Virus record (IMG/VR): IMGVR_UViG_3300015360_000042
Coordinates: 1-64,000 of that record
Reading direction: 5' to 3' (one strand)
Source: a virus
DNA: 64,000 nucleotides
Under the pieces are notes generated by a model that had not been told where the DNA came from, made no database searches, and saw nothing but the letters and a program-made list of their open reading frames with translations. Both the position numbers and the translations under genes were made by a program. Positions 24,218 to 35,400 of this stretch are shown here, one piece after another; within the stretch, counting starts at the first letter, position 1; every line of letters begins with the position of its first letter.

Positions 24218-25017
24218 TGTTATTAGATCCATCTGAGTTTTTTACATCACCTGATCCAACAGAAAAAACCCGATACTACGTTGGAACAGTTGTTAATGAC
24301 AACGATCCTAAAAAATTAGGCAGGGTAAAAGTTTCAATACCGGAAATTTATGGCGAAGCAGATACGGATAAGCTTCCATGGGTTAGTTCAATTGGTAACC
24401 CAAAAACTTTTAAAACTCCAAACATGGGTAGTAAATTAATAATATTTTTTCCATTCGGAATGGCCTACTTTCCTTTCAGTCTTGGTTATTGGCATTTCAC
24501 ATCAACACACTCAACGTATTTTGATGCTGATTATCCAAACACATTTGGAATAGATGACTCGTTTAAGGTAAAATTTAATAAGGTAGATAAAAGCTTCGAA
24601 TTACTAAATCCAGACGGTGCATATTTTAAAATTAAACCAGATGGTGGCTTAGAGTTTAACGCGCTAATGGTTTGCAAATTTATTACGGGTGATAACTTTG
24701 AAATTGAGTCAACTAAAAAAATAAAACTAACATCGACAGAAGATACCGAAATTAATTCATCTCAAAAAGTAAAAATAGACGGTACTGGTGGATTAGAGTT
24801 CACTACCGACGGCGAAGCAAAATTTAAAGGTACGGCAAAAACAGAAGTTGGAGATAGTGGATCAATAACTATGGTAAACGGTCAGACGGTTTTAATTGCC
24901 GGTGGCGGTACTAGTGTTGCTGTACTAGGCGCGACCTGTATCGGAGTTGGTAATTTAGGTATTCCCGTCATGTCCACAATCATACAAGGCAGTTCAAAAG
25001 TTTTTGCACCATTATAG
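24217..25017 (+). CDS. Baseplate spike protein (gp5/gpV-like, no lysozyme domain)
   Basis: A 266-residue protein with an N-terminal OB domain (YYVGTVVNDNDPKKLGRVKVSIPEIYGE, about residues 20-50; SKLIIFFPFGM) followed by a beta-helix-like repeat region (GDNFEIESTKKIKLTSTEDTEINSS..., about 155-230) that would form the trimeric spike. Unlike T4 gp5 there is no lysozyme domain between them and no C-terminal PAAR tip is seen; a separate tip protein or hydrolase would be needed. It follows the hub gene, as expected. Confidence 0.85.
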   Translation: MLLDPSEFFTSPDPTEKTRYYVGTVVNDNDPKKLGRVKVSIPEIYGEADTDKLPWVSSIGNPKTFKTPNMGSKLIIFFPFGMAYFPFSLGYWHFTSTHSTYFDADYPNTFGIDDSFKVKFNKVDKSFELLNPDGAYFKIKPDGGLEFNALMVCKFITGDNFEIESTKKIKLTSTEDTEINSSQKVKIDGTGGLEFTTDGEAKFKGTAKTEVGDSGSITMVNGQTVLIAGGGTSVAVLGATCIGVGNLGIPVMSTIIQGSSKVFAPL

Positions 25018-25023
25018 GATTTT

Positions 25024-26454
25024 ATGGCATTAGTTTTTTCTACATCACAAATTCAATCAATCAGTAAAGACGCTTTATTGCTTCCAGCTATTATCAATGC
25101 GCCAGATACAGGACTTATTGATCAAAGAGCAAAGTCAGTTATAACAAAAGACAACCTTTTAATTACCGATAACAATAACAAGGTTTATTCCGATTTCTAT
25201 GAAGATACTCAATTACGTTATCATAATGAATTAGTTTTATTAAATAATGTGCAGAAAACTAATTATCCAGACGCTGATCTTGTTTCTGGTGGTAATGGTG
25301 TCGGCGGACATTTCCCAACAGCACCGGCATGGGTGAATATGCCTCCGAAATTGATAGATTCGTTAAACGGTCTACCAACAAACACTTTAGGAAATAACTT
25401 AGAAGCATTTCATACAAACAGATTCGACAATGAAATAACATTATTAAAAACGGGCTTTAATGATTCGGCCTATAATCTGGTGGGCACAATCGCGGGCACC
25501 GTCTTCACTGGTGCGAACGTTACAGGCCTAGTGATAAATCAAAGAATTTTATTAGTCGATGGGACAAATAACTTCATTGGCCTAATTACCGCAATTGATA
25601 TTATTTTATTTACCTTTGATTTTACGATTATATACGGAGCAGGATTTACAGGTGCCGCAACCGCAATAGGATCTTTTTCTGGATTTAATAATAGTCAAAG
25701 AGGAGGATTCTCTACACTCGTACCAAACACTAATATTTATAATGCAATGACCGCGAATATTGTTACCTACGAATCATCATGGAAAGCATACGTTTTAAAT
25801 TTAAAAACCATTATTGATTTGAACACTGATTTATCTCCAAGGAAATCATCAAACCAAACGGCCTCTGGAGATTGCAATACGGCCTTAATTGCGCTCTCAG
25901 CTTGGGAGGCCTTATCTAATACTGGTGTAAGTGGAAAATACGTGGACGCGTCAATAGCACCGCTACTAACAATGATTACAACTAGAGTAACTTTCACTAC
26001 GAATCGCATTATAGGAATCGCAACCAATGTTGGTTCAGTGGCACAAAATCCCGATGGTTCGTACACGACTAGCGGTGCCTATGGTGAACTTTTTAAAAAT
26101 ATTGATTTAAGAGTTAATCGCGCATCCGGTTCATTGAGCGCTTACGTTAATTCTTTCCTAGCAGTAACATTTTTTGATCAAAAAATTGCTAGTGCAAACG
26201 CTCAACTTGCGCAATACCTTAATACTTTTGCAATAAGTAAAATTTCAAGCGATACTACTATTGGACAAGGTATATTTATTGTTGACACTGTCTCTGGATT
26301 GATAAACGGTGATACGGTTTACGTTATGGATAATGAATCCTTAGTTTACACCAGAAGCATTTCATCAATCATAGGTTTTTCAATAACATTAAATACAACA
26401 ATCCCAGCGATACTCTTAACCTCTAAATTGTGTAGAATTGTAAAACAAAAATAA
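25024..26454 (+). CDS. Baseplate-associated structural protein, unknown
   Basis: A 476-residue Thr/Asn/Ser/Ile-rich protein without low complexity, lying between spike and gp25 genes and followed by gp25 after one base. The first 130 residues are mixed helix and loop; the middle is helical (NTNIYNAMTANIVTYESSWKAYVLNLKTIID); the last 60 hold a small beta module (GQGIFIVDTVSGLINGDTVYVMDN) with a similar one near residue 165 (GLVINQRILLVDGTNN). No family recognised. By position it could be a spike-tip, wedge or baseplate accessory component. Confidence 0.7.
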   Translation: MALVFSTSQIQSISKDALLLPAIINAPDTGLIDQRAKSVITKDNLLITDNNNKVYSDFYEDTQLRYHNELVLLNNVQKTNYPDADLVSGGNGVGGHFPTAPAWVNMPPKLIDSLNGLPTNTLGNNLEAFHTNRFDNEITLLKTGFNDSAYNLVGTIAGTVFTGANVTGLVINQRILLVDGTNNFIGLITAIDIILFTFDFTIIYGAGFTGAATAIGSFSGFNNSQRGGFSTLVPNTNIYNAMTANIVTYESSWKAYVLNLKTIIDLNTDLSPRKSSNQTASGDCNTALIALSAWEALSNTGVSGKYVDASIAPLLTMITTRVTFTTNRIIGIATNVGSVAQNPDGSYTTSGAYGELFKNIDLRVNRASGSLSAYVNSFLAVTFFDQKIASANAQLAQYLNTFAISKISSDTTIGQGIFIVDTVSGLINGDTVYVMDNESLVYTRSISSIIGFSITLNTTIPAILLTSKLCRIVKQK

Positions 26455-26455
26455 T

Positions 26456-26824
26456 ATGGCATTTTACCAAGATATAAACGAACACACTCCGACAATAAAG
26501 CCTATGGTAAAGGACGCGAAAGCTGTTGCCCAATGGTTGTCATCTTTACTAATGACGGGAAAAGGTGAGGTACTATTTAAACCAGATTACGGTTTTGATG
26601 CCTACTCATTTATTTTTGAATTAATGACCGAGGGTGGTGCAAGTGCTTTGTTTAGCGAAATACAAAGAATTGTTGAGGAGTACGACCCAGAGGTCTTAAT
26701 TGATGGTGGGGCGTCATCCGTTGTAGGGATTCCAGAGAATAACGCATATATTGTTGACTTGGCGTTTACAATCAAAGGTTTTTCTGAAAATGTTTTTAAT
26801 GTACCACTAATTTTTAAAGCATAG
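26456..26824 (+). CDS. Baseplate wedge protein (gp25/gpW-like)
   Basis: A 122-residue member of the gp25/GpW lysozyme-like structural family, by size and motifs: AVAQWLSSLLMTGKGEVLFKPDYGFD near the N-terminus (the xxR/KPdfG pattern), the central helix ASALFSEIQRIVEEYDPEV and the ending NNAYIVDLAFTIKG. It initiates sheath assembly at the baseplate. It stands next to the gp6-like gene as in nearly all contractile systems. Confidence 0.9.
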   Translation: MAFYQDINEHTPTIKPMVKDAKAVAQWLSSLLMTGKGEVLFKPDYGFDAYSFIFELMTEGGASALFSEIQRIVEEYDPEVLIDGGASSVVGIPENNAYIVDLAFTIKGFSENVFNVPLIFKA

Positions 26825-26831
26825 GTTTAAC

Positions 26832-28763
26832 ATGAGTTTTATTATTAATCCCGCATCAATTAATCACGCATCAATTAGACAAGACTTAGTGAATTTTTTA
26901 GCTGTTCAAGCAGACGCGACAAAGTGGTCACCGTTTTTTGAATCAACGACAGGACAAAATTTAATTGATTTAATGAGCGGTCTTGCGGCTTTTTTTCAAT
27001 ATCAAACGATTACTGCAAGACGTGAGGCCTATATTCAATTCTCCAAAAACAGATCGTCACTTCTTGGTGCGGCAAACTTTCTAGGGTATTCCGCCTTTCG
27101 CGGAAGAAACGCTATTGTTTCTTTAACCATTATACCAGCAACGACAGGAACATGGCCAAAATGGTATGAACTTGGAACAGTTAAAGATAGAAAATTAATT
27201 TTATTAAGTGAGACGATACACAATATCGGTGTGCCTGTAACCGTTTTAGTCGCAATTGGTGAAATCGAAATCGAAACAATACTCTCGCCAAATACGAATT
27301 TAAATGTTTTTAAATTTACTCAAAAGAACGTATCCGAAGATATTAGGGTGTACTTTTCATCAACGGAAGTCGCAATTAGTAAAGAGATTGAAGATTTATT
27401 GGATGGTAAAGTCGTTTGCTTATCAAACTCATTCGGATCGGTCGATGTAAAATATTTAAATCAACTTTCATTCATAAATCGCTATACTACCGGCACGGCA
27501 ATTAATTTACATTGGATAGATTTAAAGGATACCGATTTTACTTTAAATGATTTGGCCCTTTATATTAGTGAAGGCACATTAACTGTCTCGTCTTTAAACA
27601 CTGTATTTACTCTACCAGAAGGTGACGATGAAATACGAGTGAACGCTCCATTAAGAAGCGAAACAAAATCGGCCGTTAGAGGACGACAAGATCAACCTAA
27701 AATAATTAAGCGCCTTGATACTAGAATTATATCTGCATCTGGTGAAGATGTTTCAGCCGCTATAATGAGAATCTATTGCGTCTTATTAAATGATCTAAGA
27801 TTTAATGATGCTGAGAAACTAACAATTATTTCGTCATTTGAACCGTTTCGACCGCACGGTTTGCTACCTCCAATTATTTCTGCGGCAACAAGATTTAAAA
27901 CACAATTAAATATTACATACAAGCCAGTTGTTGGTGCGGTTGGAAATATTCAAACAATTATTAATGCAAAATTGGCCACTTTAAATTTAAAATTAGGTCA
28001 GACACTTGATACTGATTTACTTGAACAATTTTTAGAAGATCAAGATTTTATTAAAATTGCTAGAGTATCGTTAAAAGGGTCAACCTTTTTGCCAACATTC
28101 GCCTACGAATTAGGCGAGCTTGTTACACCAACGGTTATAAATGGAAAAGTGTATCGTGTATTTTCTTTGCTATCATTTAGTGGTGTAACACAACCAATAT
28201 GGCCGATTGTTGCTGACGCTACTATTAACGATGGTGATATTCAATGGAAAGCAATCCCTAAGACAGAGCTAGCAGGTATTAGTGCATGGGCGGCGTCAAC
28301 TGCATATACGATCGGAGCAATCGTTAAACCATCCGTAGTTAATAATTTTGTTTATGAAGCGGTGATAGAGTTTAGAAAGTCGTTAGGTACGCAACCAACA
28401 TGGCCTCCGTTAGCAGGCGCTCAACCAGAAGACCTTATAGGATCGTTTGTTAAAGACGGCGATATTTTATGGCAAGCACGTCCACAAGAAGGCACACCTC
28501 CTGTGTGGCTTGCAAATACTCATTATGAAAAAGGTTATAGAGTTAAGGCCACAAATCAAATTTCTTCGGACACAGTGGCAGTAATGTTTGAAGTTTACGC
28601 CTACTTGGGTCAAACTAGTACTGAACCAATATGGCCAGTGACGGTTAATAACACAATTAATTCCGGCAATATAAAATTTGTTTGTCTTGATCCAGAAGGT
28701 GTCATTTTTGAATTATCAAAAGGACAGTATTGGAATCTTAGTGCGACTCCGGTAATAATTTAA
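26832..28763 (+). CDS. Baseplate wedge protein (gp6/J-like) with three CBM-like modules
   Basis: A 643-residue baseplate J-family protein. The N-terminal 410 residues carry the family marks: DLMSGLAAFFQYQTITARREAYI, LGYSAFRGR, VRGRQDQPKIIKRLD, and the domain with KTQLNITYKPVVGAVGNIQTIINAKLA before a LeuGlu-rich helix. Residues about 421-476, 486-552 and 558-623 are three tandem modules with the pattern W-x-A-x-T-x-Y-x-x-G...Y...G-x-x-x-P-x-WP...DG-x-x-W, a beta module common in phage fibres and chitin or glycan-binding proteins. Their presence at the end of a wedge protein is unusual and suggests surface attachment by the baseplate. Confidence 0.85.
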   Translation: MSFIINPASINHASIRQDLVNFLAVQADATKWSPFFESTTGQNLIDLMSGLAAFFQYQTITARREAYIQFSKNRSSLLGAANFLGYSAFRGRNAIVSLTIIPATTGTWPKWYELGTVKDRKLILLSETIHNIGVPVTVLVAIGEIEIETILSPNTNLNVFKFTQKNVSEDIRVYFSSTEVAISKEIEDLLDGKVVCLSNSFGSVDVKYLNQLSFINRYTTGTAINLHWIDLKDTDFTLNDLALYISEGTLTVSSLNTVFTLPEGDDEIRVNAPLRSETKSAVRGRQDQPKIIKRLDTRIISASGEDVSAAIMRIYCVLLNDLRFNDAEKLTIISSFEPFRPHGLLPPIISAATRFKTQLNITYKPVVGAVGNIQTIINAKLATLNLKLGQTLDTDLLEQFLEDQDFIKIARVSLKGSTFLPTFAYELGELVTPTVINGKVYRVFSLLSFSGVTQPIWPIVADATINDGDIQWKAIPKTELAGISAWAASTAYTIGAIVKPSVVNNFVYEAVIEFRKSLGTQPTWPPLAGAQPEDLIGSFVKDGDILWQARPQEGTPPVWLANTHYEKGYRVKATNQISSDTVAVMFEVYAYLGQTSTEPIWPVTVNNTINSGNIKFVCLDPEGVIFELSKGQYWNLSATPVII

Positions 28764-29359
28764 TGCAAGTACAAGAAGTCGATAAATTTTTGGCCGAGTA
28801 CAAGAAGGACAAAGAGCTTTGGATTAAAGTTACTGCAATGATGAGAGAGATCCTCATTGATTCCGTTAATGAATTAAAAGATGTAAAATATAAATTCACT
28901 GACCCGTCGCAATTAAACAATGACGTAATTAAGGAAATTTTAGTTGAGCAGGGTTTTAAATACATTGTATCTGTTATGGATACAATCGTAGGTTTTGATT
29001 TTAAAACAATGGTTTCTTTCGTTGATTTAATAAACCAATTGAAAGGGACACGAAAAGGTTTAGAATTAGTTTTAAAACTTATGGGGTTTGATTCAATCAT
29101 TGTAGAATGGTGGGAGCAAGTACCAAAAGCAGAGCCTTGGACTTATGAAATTATTATAATTGTTGATAATTCGTACGTGCCGGATATTTTTTCAACTTTA
29201 AACTACGTTAAAGAATTTTCTGACAATTACGTAATTGCTAAGGTCGGTAATATTGATGTACGGTTTAGTTCACCAGAATTTGCGATAACTGTTCCATTAT
29301 TAGGTGGTTTTTTTACTGGACACTATACAGGACGAGCATTACAACGGCTTAATCCTTGA
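28763..29359 (+). CDS. P2 gpI-like tail protein
   Basis: A 198-residue protein overlapping the stop of the gp6-like gene by one base. It contains the P2 tail protein I hallmark: NQLKGTRKGLELVLKLMGF followed by EWWEQ (about residues 92-117), and a YEIIIIVDN strand after it. In P2 and Mu this protein sits between J and the fibre gene and joins the wedge to the tail fibre; gene order here (gp25, J, I, fibre) is the P2 order. It supports the next gene being the fibre. Confidence 0.85.
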   Translation: MQVQEVDKFLAEYKKDKELWIKVTAMMREILIDSVNELKDVKYKFTDPSQLNNDVIKEILVEQGFKYIVSVMDTIVGFDFKTMVSFVDLINQLKGTRKGLELVLKLMGFDSIIVEWWEQVPKAEPWTYEIIIIVDNSYVPDIFSTLNYVKEFSDNYVIAKVGNIDVRFSSPEFAITVPLLGGFFTGHYTGRALQRLNP

Positions 29360-29383
29360 CTTGATACTTTAGTATTGTAAACT
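29356..29383 (+). promoter_or_regulatory. Candidate sigma70-like promoter before large fibre gene
   Basis: TTGACT (29356-29361) is followed after 16 bases by TAAACT (29378-29383), 25 bases before the fibre ATG. It overlaps the end of the gpI-like gene. The -10 is imperfect; it may also bind a phage-modified polymerase. Confidence 0.45.
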
Positions 29384-29408
29384 TTTTAATAAATTCGAGG
29401 AAGAATAT

Positions 29409-32400
29409 ATGGCTATTGCAGGTTTATTTACGTCCGTCGGTATCTCAAAATGTATTGATGCCCAAAATAATCAAGGTTTTAAAATACACCCATTATCTTT
29501 TGGTGTGAGTAGAGACTACAGTTTGTTTTCTAATGCATTGGTAGCTCCGAACGCTGGCCAATGGTTTACTGATACCATCTCAGCAAGAGTAGTTGTGGAC
29601 TTAAACACAGTTAAAGTTGTTTGTACCGTGCCTCCAGGATCTTCACTGCTTGCCGATAATATTAAAGAAGTTTACTTATATGCAAAAGATAGTTTGAATG
29701 TTGATTTTTTATTAGCATTTGGGCAATCCTCAGAAATTATTCGATACGATCCGACTGGAACAATTACTTTAGAACTACAATTGTCACTTGCCGATGTTGA
29801 TCTAAGCTCAATTTTCGTTTTCAATAATACTAAAGCAACCGAATTAGCAGAGCACATTATTGATGTAAATGCTCATCCTGAAATTTCAGAGACATTATCT
29901 AAACACGGTATCTTTTTACCGTTGGGCGCTTATCCATTCGAGAGAACAGGTCAGCAAACTGAATTTCCAGTAAACTTCGATGGCACTAAAGCAACTTTCA
30001 CACACGATAGCGTAATCTGGACGGCCACTTACAATGGTACTGAACTAAATACCGAAACAATTATTTTCAATGGTGCTAGAACAAACGATGTAGTTAGGGC
30101 CGATTTTAATGCATTAAATTATCCAAATACAGTAGAGCATAACGGTTCAGGTGTTGGGATTTCAGCGGCGTCTACAAAAACATTGGCAGGTGGAACATAT
30201 ATCGTTCAAGATAAAGACATCGTCTATAAAGACGTTGATGGCACATACAAGCGTGCGCTTGCTGACGGTACAATTAAATCTCGCGTGGCGGGTATTGCTA
30301 GGATTGTCACTAAGTCAGTTTTGACTAGAGGTGTAGTAGATATTAATACAGGTTTCGCAATTAGTGCTCCGGTTTACTTATCTGGTAGCGCACCAGGTGC
30401 ATTAGTCTCTTTCGATACAAACATAAATCTTGGTTTATGTTTAGGTAATTTTGTTTTATTTACTGGTTTCGGTGGCGATATTACCGCAAATGTTACACAA
30501 GATTTTGATGCGGTCGTTTCAGATGTACCAGGCCTTGGGCAGTACGCTAGAACACAAGACGCTATCAACGTTGTACCAACAGACGGTAGAATTTTAATTA
30601 ACAAATTAGAACTAGTAAAAGAAACTATCGATACACTAAGTAAAAATCTATCAATCGTTGTCGGCGGGTCCAACAAAGGTTGGAAGAAATTTGCTGGTGT
30701 TAGCACACAGTTTAAAATAAACTTCGCGGCCGTTCCAACTCAAGGTTCATGGCGAATAGAATGGGAATCACAAGAAACGACTGATCTTGCTTTCAATGCG
30801 TCCGCAGGAACGATTCAAACAGCGTTTAACTTATTTAGCGGTCATAATGGTGTAACGATTACTGGAAATTATACAATTGGTTTCACTGTTGCATTCAATG
30901 ATTTGGATACCTACACGCTACCAACATTTAACTTTACAGGGTTAAACGAAGTTCAAAGATTTAATTTTTCAAATATTCCAGACAACGGGACAATTACCTT
31001 TCAAAAAGATGCGAGCAATACTTTAAACTTTCCATGGGATGATGACGCCTCAGATTTAAAAATTGCGTTAGAGGCGTTACCAACTATTTCAAATATCGCT
31101 GTGACAGGATCTTTTGGTGCTGGTTTTTTCCAAATTGAGTTTCAAGGTGGATGGCTTCAAGATGGGCTAAAAGATCAATCTCTAATTTCTGTTTTTCAAA
31201 CCGCTTTATCTTTAGGTGCGTCTGTAACAAATGTAAACGGTACAACAATCATTCCGATTAATGCGCTAGTTATTCAACAAGGTAAAGCGAAAGCATCGAA
31301 CTTGTTTAACGGAACTACGCCAATCGCTATATCGACGCTATTCTTACAAGAAGGTCTTCCAGTAGGCGAACAAAGATTAATGAACGTAACTTCATCAAAA
31401 TTATCTATTAGCGGTATGGGTAAAATTGAAGATTTCGAAGAAGGTATCGTACTAGGAAATACCTCAACTAAAATTGTATTTTCAGGTTATTTTGTAAATA
31501 CAAATAAAAAAATATTAACTAATAGTAAATTGGCCGGTGTTGATTATTTAATTGAAGTACCAGAGTTTGCAAGAGATGTAATTTCGCAATTTAAAATTTC
31601 CGAACATCCTACACTTAAAAAAAGAATTATTATTTCATCGGGTAAACAATTTTTACCTAACGGCATCACTTTAAATAATCAAGTTCAAAATTCGTTAGTA
31701 GATTTTGCTGGTGCTCAAATTGATTTTAGTACGGGTGTTATCTATGAAGCAGACGGTGTAACATCTCTGGGTTCATCGTTTACTCCAGCTGTAATCACTG
31801 CAGATCAATTCAGATGGGTATCAATTAACTTATTTCCGTTAAGCACTAACGCCGATAAATCAATAAAACTAGGTCTTAATGTTGTGTATGCTACTGTTGA
31901 TGGTTCAACTCCAACACTCGCGGAGAAAGCAACATTTGGAGATATCCCAATTGGTTGTATTTGTATTAAGGGTGCACTAGGTAAAAAAGAAAAAACAAAA
32001 ATCAGAACAGTAAAAGATACGAACGATTCTTTGAAAGGTAAGACGTTAAAAGTTTATCATCCGTCTGAATCAGTAGCTTTTTGGTTCAGCGATCCCTCAC
32101 TTGATAATTTTACAACAACACATACAACAGCGGTTGTAGGTACTAACGCTGACACACTAAATACTACAGACAAAAAAATTGTAGCGTTTAAAATGGTAAT
32201 TGGTTCGACTAAAATTGTTGACCACGTAGCTTTATATTTAAAGAAGCAAGGGCTACCTACTGGAACCATGAGTGTTCGAATTTTAAATAATAATTCAGGT
32301 CAACCAGATACGGCTTCAGTAGTTGTAAATGGAGTTGGAACAATTAATTTAACTTCAATACCTGCAAATTTTTCATCATACGTTTTATTTCCTATGGCAT

Positions 32401-35400
32401 CACAACAAACACTTGTTGCAGGTACTTATTGGGTAGAACTAGATGCTTCTGGTTACACATACAGTGCCGGTAATTTTTTAGATTTTAATTCTCAAGCATC
32501 GGCGGCGGGTGAAATATTTAACAGAAGTGGTGCGCCTTGGCTTACTGATTACGGAAATAGACAAGGCCACGCGCTATTTATTGATAAAATTAAAGGTTAC
32601 CCAGCGCTTGCCTTAACAACTACTAGAGAAGTTGAAATCACTTCCTTAGTCACTAATGATTTTCATACTGTTGTAGCAACTAAATTAAATACTTTTATCG
32701 ACGCAGACGTTCGTTTTGTAAGTACAGTAGCAACTAACGTGGTTGAAGTTGAAAATACTACATTAGGAAACGTTTCACACATCGATGTCGGTGATACTGG
32801 ATTTTTTACAACATTAATTGTCGATGGTACTGATACAGATGTAACGGGATTGGAAGATATCACAAATGATTTTGTACAACAATTATCTGGTGGCATTGGT
32901 GGTTCTGGTGCTTACACCGTTTATGGTACAATCGCTCTGCCAGTAGTTGTAGTGCCGGCCACAGGTGTCGTGTCTACTCGCGCACAAAGACAAATGCACA
33001 TTATTAAATCAAACGGCGGTGCAGTAAACATTTCAGCAAATCCAAAAATTAATGCTGGTTCAAAAATTGGGCAAGAATTATTATTAGTCGGTGGTTCTGA
33101 CACAGATTTTATATTATTAACAGATGGTAATGGTGTAAAATTAAATGGGACTAAAAAATTAAAATTAAACCAAACCGTTCTATTAGTTTGGGATGGTACG
33201 AATTGGGTTAATGGCGATCAAGCCGATGCCGCTGGTTCATCTGGTGGTGTTGATTTATTGGATCTAGATTATAAAGCAATTATTATTGATGACTTCAAAG
33301 ATATATCGGATGCAAATGGTACAATTGATATCTCAGCAAATAAGACCAATGCAACAATTTTTGACGGAACAAACGGTTTATACAAATTAAGCTACGACGC
33401 ATCTAAAACAATAACTGGTACAGGATTAAACATGGTGCTTTCTTCTGCGCCATCATTCACTATTAAAAAAGGTGATGTATTAATAATTGGTGAGGAAGTA
33501 AAAGAAATTGATATAGTAACGAGTCAATTAATTTTTTCAATCTTATCAGCGTTCACTACAAATCCAACTGCGTTAGCATGTACTGTATCGCAAGCTGTTC
33601 ATACTAAAGATTTAAACGATGTTAACGATGGTGGTTCTGGTTTAAAATTTAGTCAGATATTTAGTACAACTATTGATAAATTACTAGTTATGTACGCCGA
33701 CACATTAACATTAAATGACTCGATACCAGACTTGGGCGTTAGAAATATAGGCTACTCTGTTGCGTCTGTTGCAAGCACTTGGTTAAACAAAAGAACGCAA
33801 TCACAAATAAATGACACACAATACAGTGTTAGTCCGTTAACAAACACATCAAGTATATTTGTACTATTTTTCGCTAATAAAACATCCGGTACAGGAACAG
33901 TTAATTTACTAGATATGACTGTGGCCTTTCACAGAAGAGAGTCATCTGTTTTAATACCCACACAATCGGTGGCATACACTAGAAACTCTTTTTCACAAAA
34001 TTGTGTACATACACTATTTGGCGGAAAAAGCAGACTAGCGTTAAACTTTGCGATACCGATGGGCGACAACGCAAAACCAAACGGTCAACCTGTAGTGGTT
34101 CATATAGACGGTAAAAAAATACCTTTGCGTGTCGTTGGTTTAACAGATGATACGCAAGCGTATTTCACATTTATAAACGCATCTTTAATTGAATTGGATA
34201 TTGATTATACAAACAGCGGTTTAGAAATAATGGTAGAAGTTGTTCAATCTATTGTTGATCAATCCACAACAAATACAGGAAGAATTTTAGAATTAGAAAA
34301 TTATCATAAAGAGATAAAAGACCTAGATCGAGTTGTTGAGGTAATGATGGCCGTGCCTTACACGAATATTGTAAATCGCGCTCAAGTGCGAAATCCAAAA
34401 TTAGATTTAGGCACTAAGTTTGGATTGAATAGATTTCAATTCACAAGTATTTTTAACATATCAAACGAATTAGGCCCTGTAGGTCAAGAAGTTTTTGGCG
34501 TAATGGGAGATCAAGTAAACGATGTGAGATTTGTTGGCCAGTGGAGTTCTGATATTGTTGATCTTCATTTAAACAATGGGCCAGAATACCCAGCGGTCAG
34601 TAATGCAGGTGTAGGCTATATTGAAATTTTCTTTTATGGAAAAGGTTTAGTATTACTATTGCCTAATCTAATAGCATCTGGTGGAAATAATAATACTGAT
34701 TTAAGAGTTTCGATTGATGGCGGAAGTGAGGGCGCGGATGTTACTCCTACCGCTGTTTTTTCTGAGAATCGTAATTACAGACAAAATATACCGCTAGTCG
34801 TAGCCTCTGGATTGGCAATGGATTTTCACACCGTAAGAATTAGAAAAGCCACAACAGGTACAGCAACAGAATTTGGAGTACTGGGTTATACAGTAATCGG
34901 CCCAAACACTATGCAAGTTGATCAGGGCACATATTTTTCTAATGGGAAAGTTTACACATTAAATTCTTTGGCCACATTAAACTTCAAAACAATTTTTGAA
35001 ACAGGTGCAATCGGCACGAAAGGTGGAAGAGTACTTGTTTATCTAAAACCAGATGGGACAATTGGAAAAGCAATCACACCTACGGATGTAAATGTTTTAT
35101 CATTTACGAGCACGGATCACGCAAACGAAGAAATAGTTGATGAGTTATATTATAATTCTTTTGCATCGGGAAGAACCGACGATTTGGCCAGTGAGCTTGG
35201 TGCAGTATCAAATAAGCATTTTACTAAATCAGATGGATTGACTGCAATGTACGGTCTTAATTTGGAGGTGTATCACTTAAACACTTCCACATCTAGCGAG
35301 TCTTATGGTGTCGCTACTGGTGCGTCTACTCAACCAGTGCATTTTACTTTTAAAGGTACTGGGTTTGATTTAAAGATTGTTGATAACACTACAAACGCAT

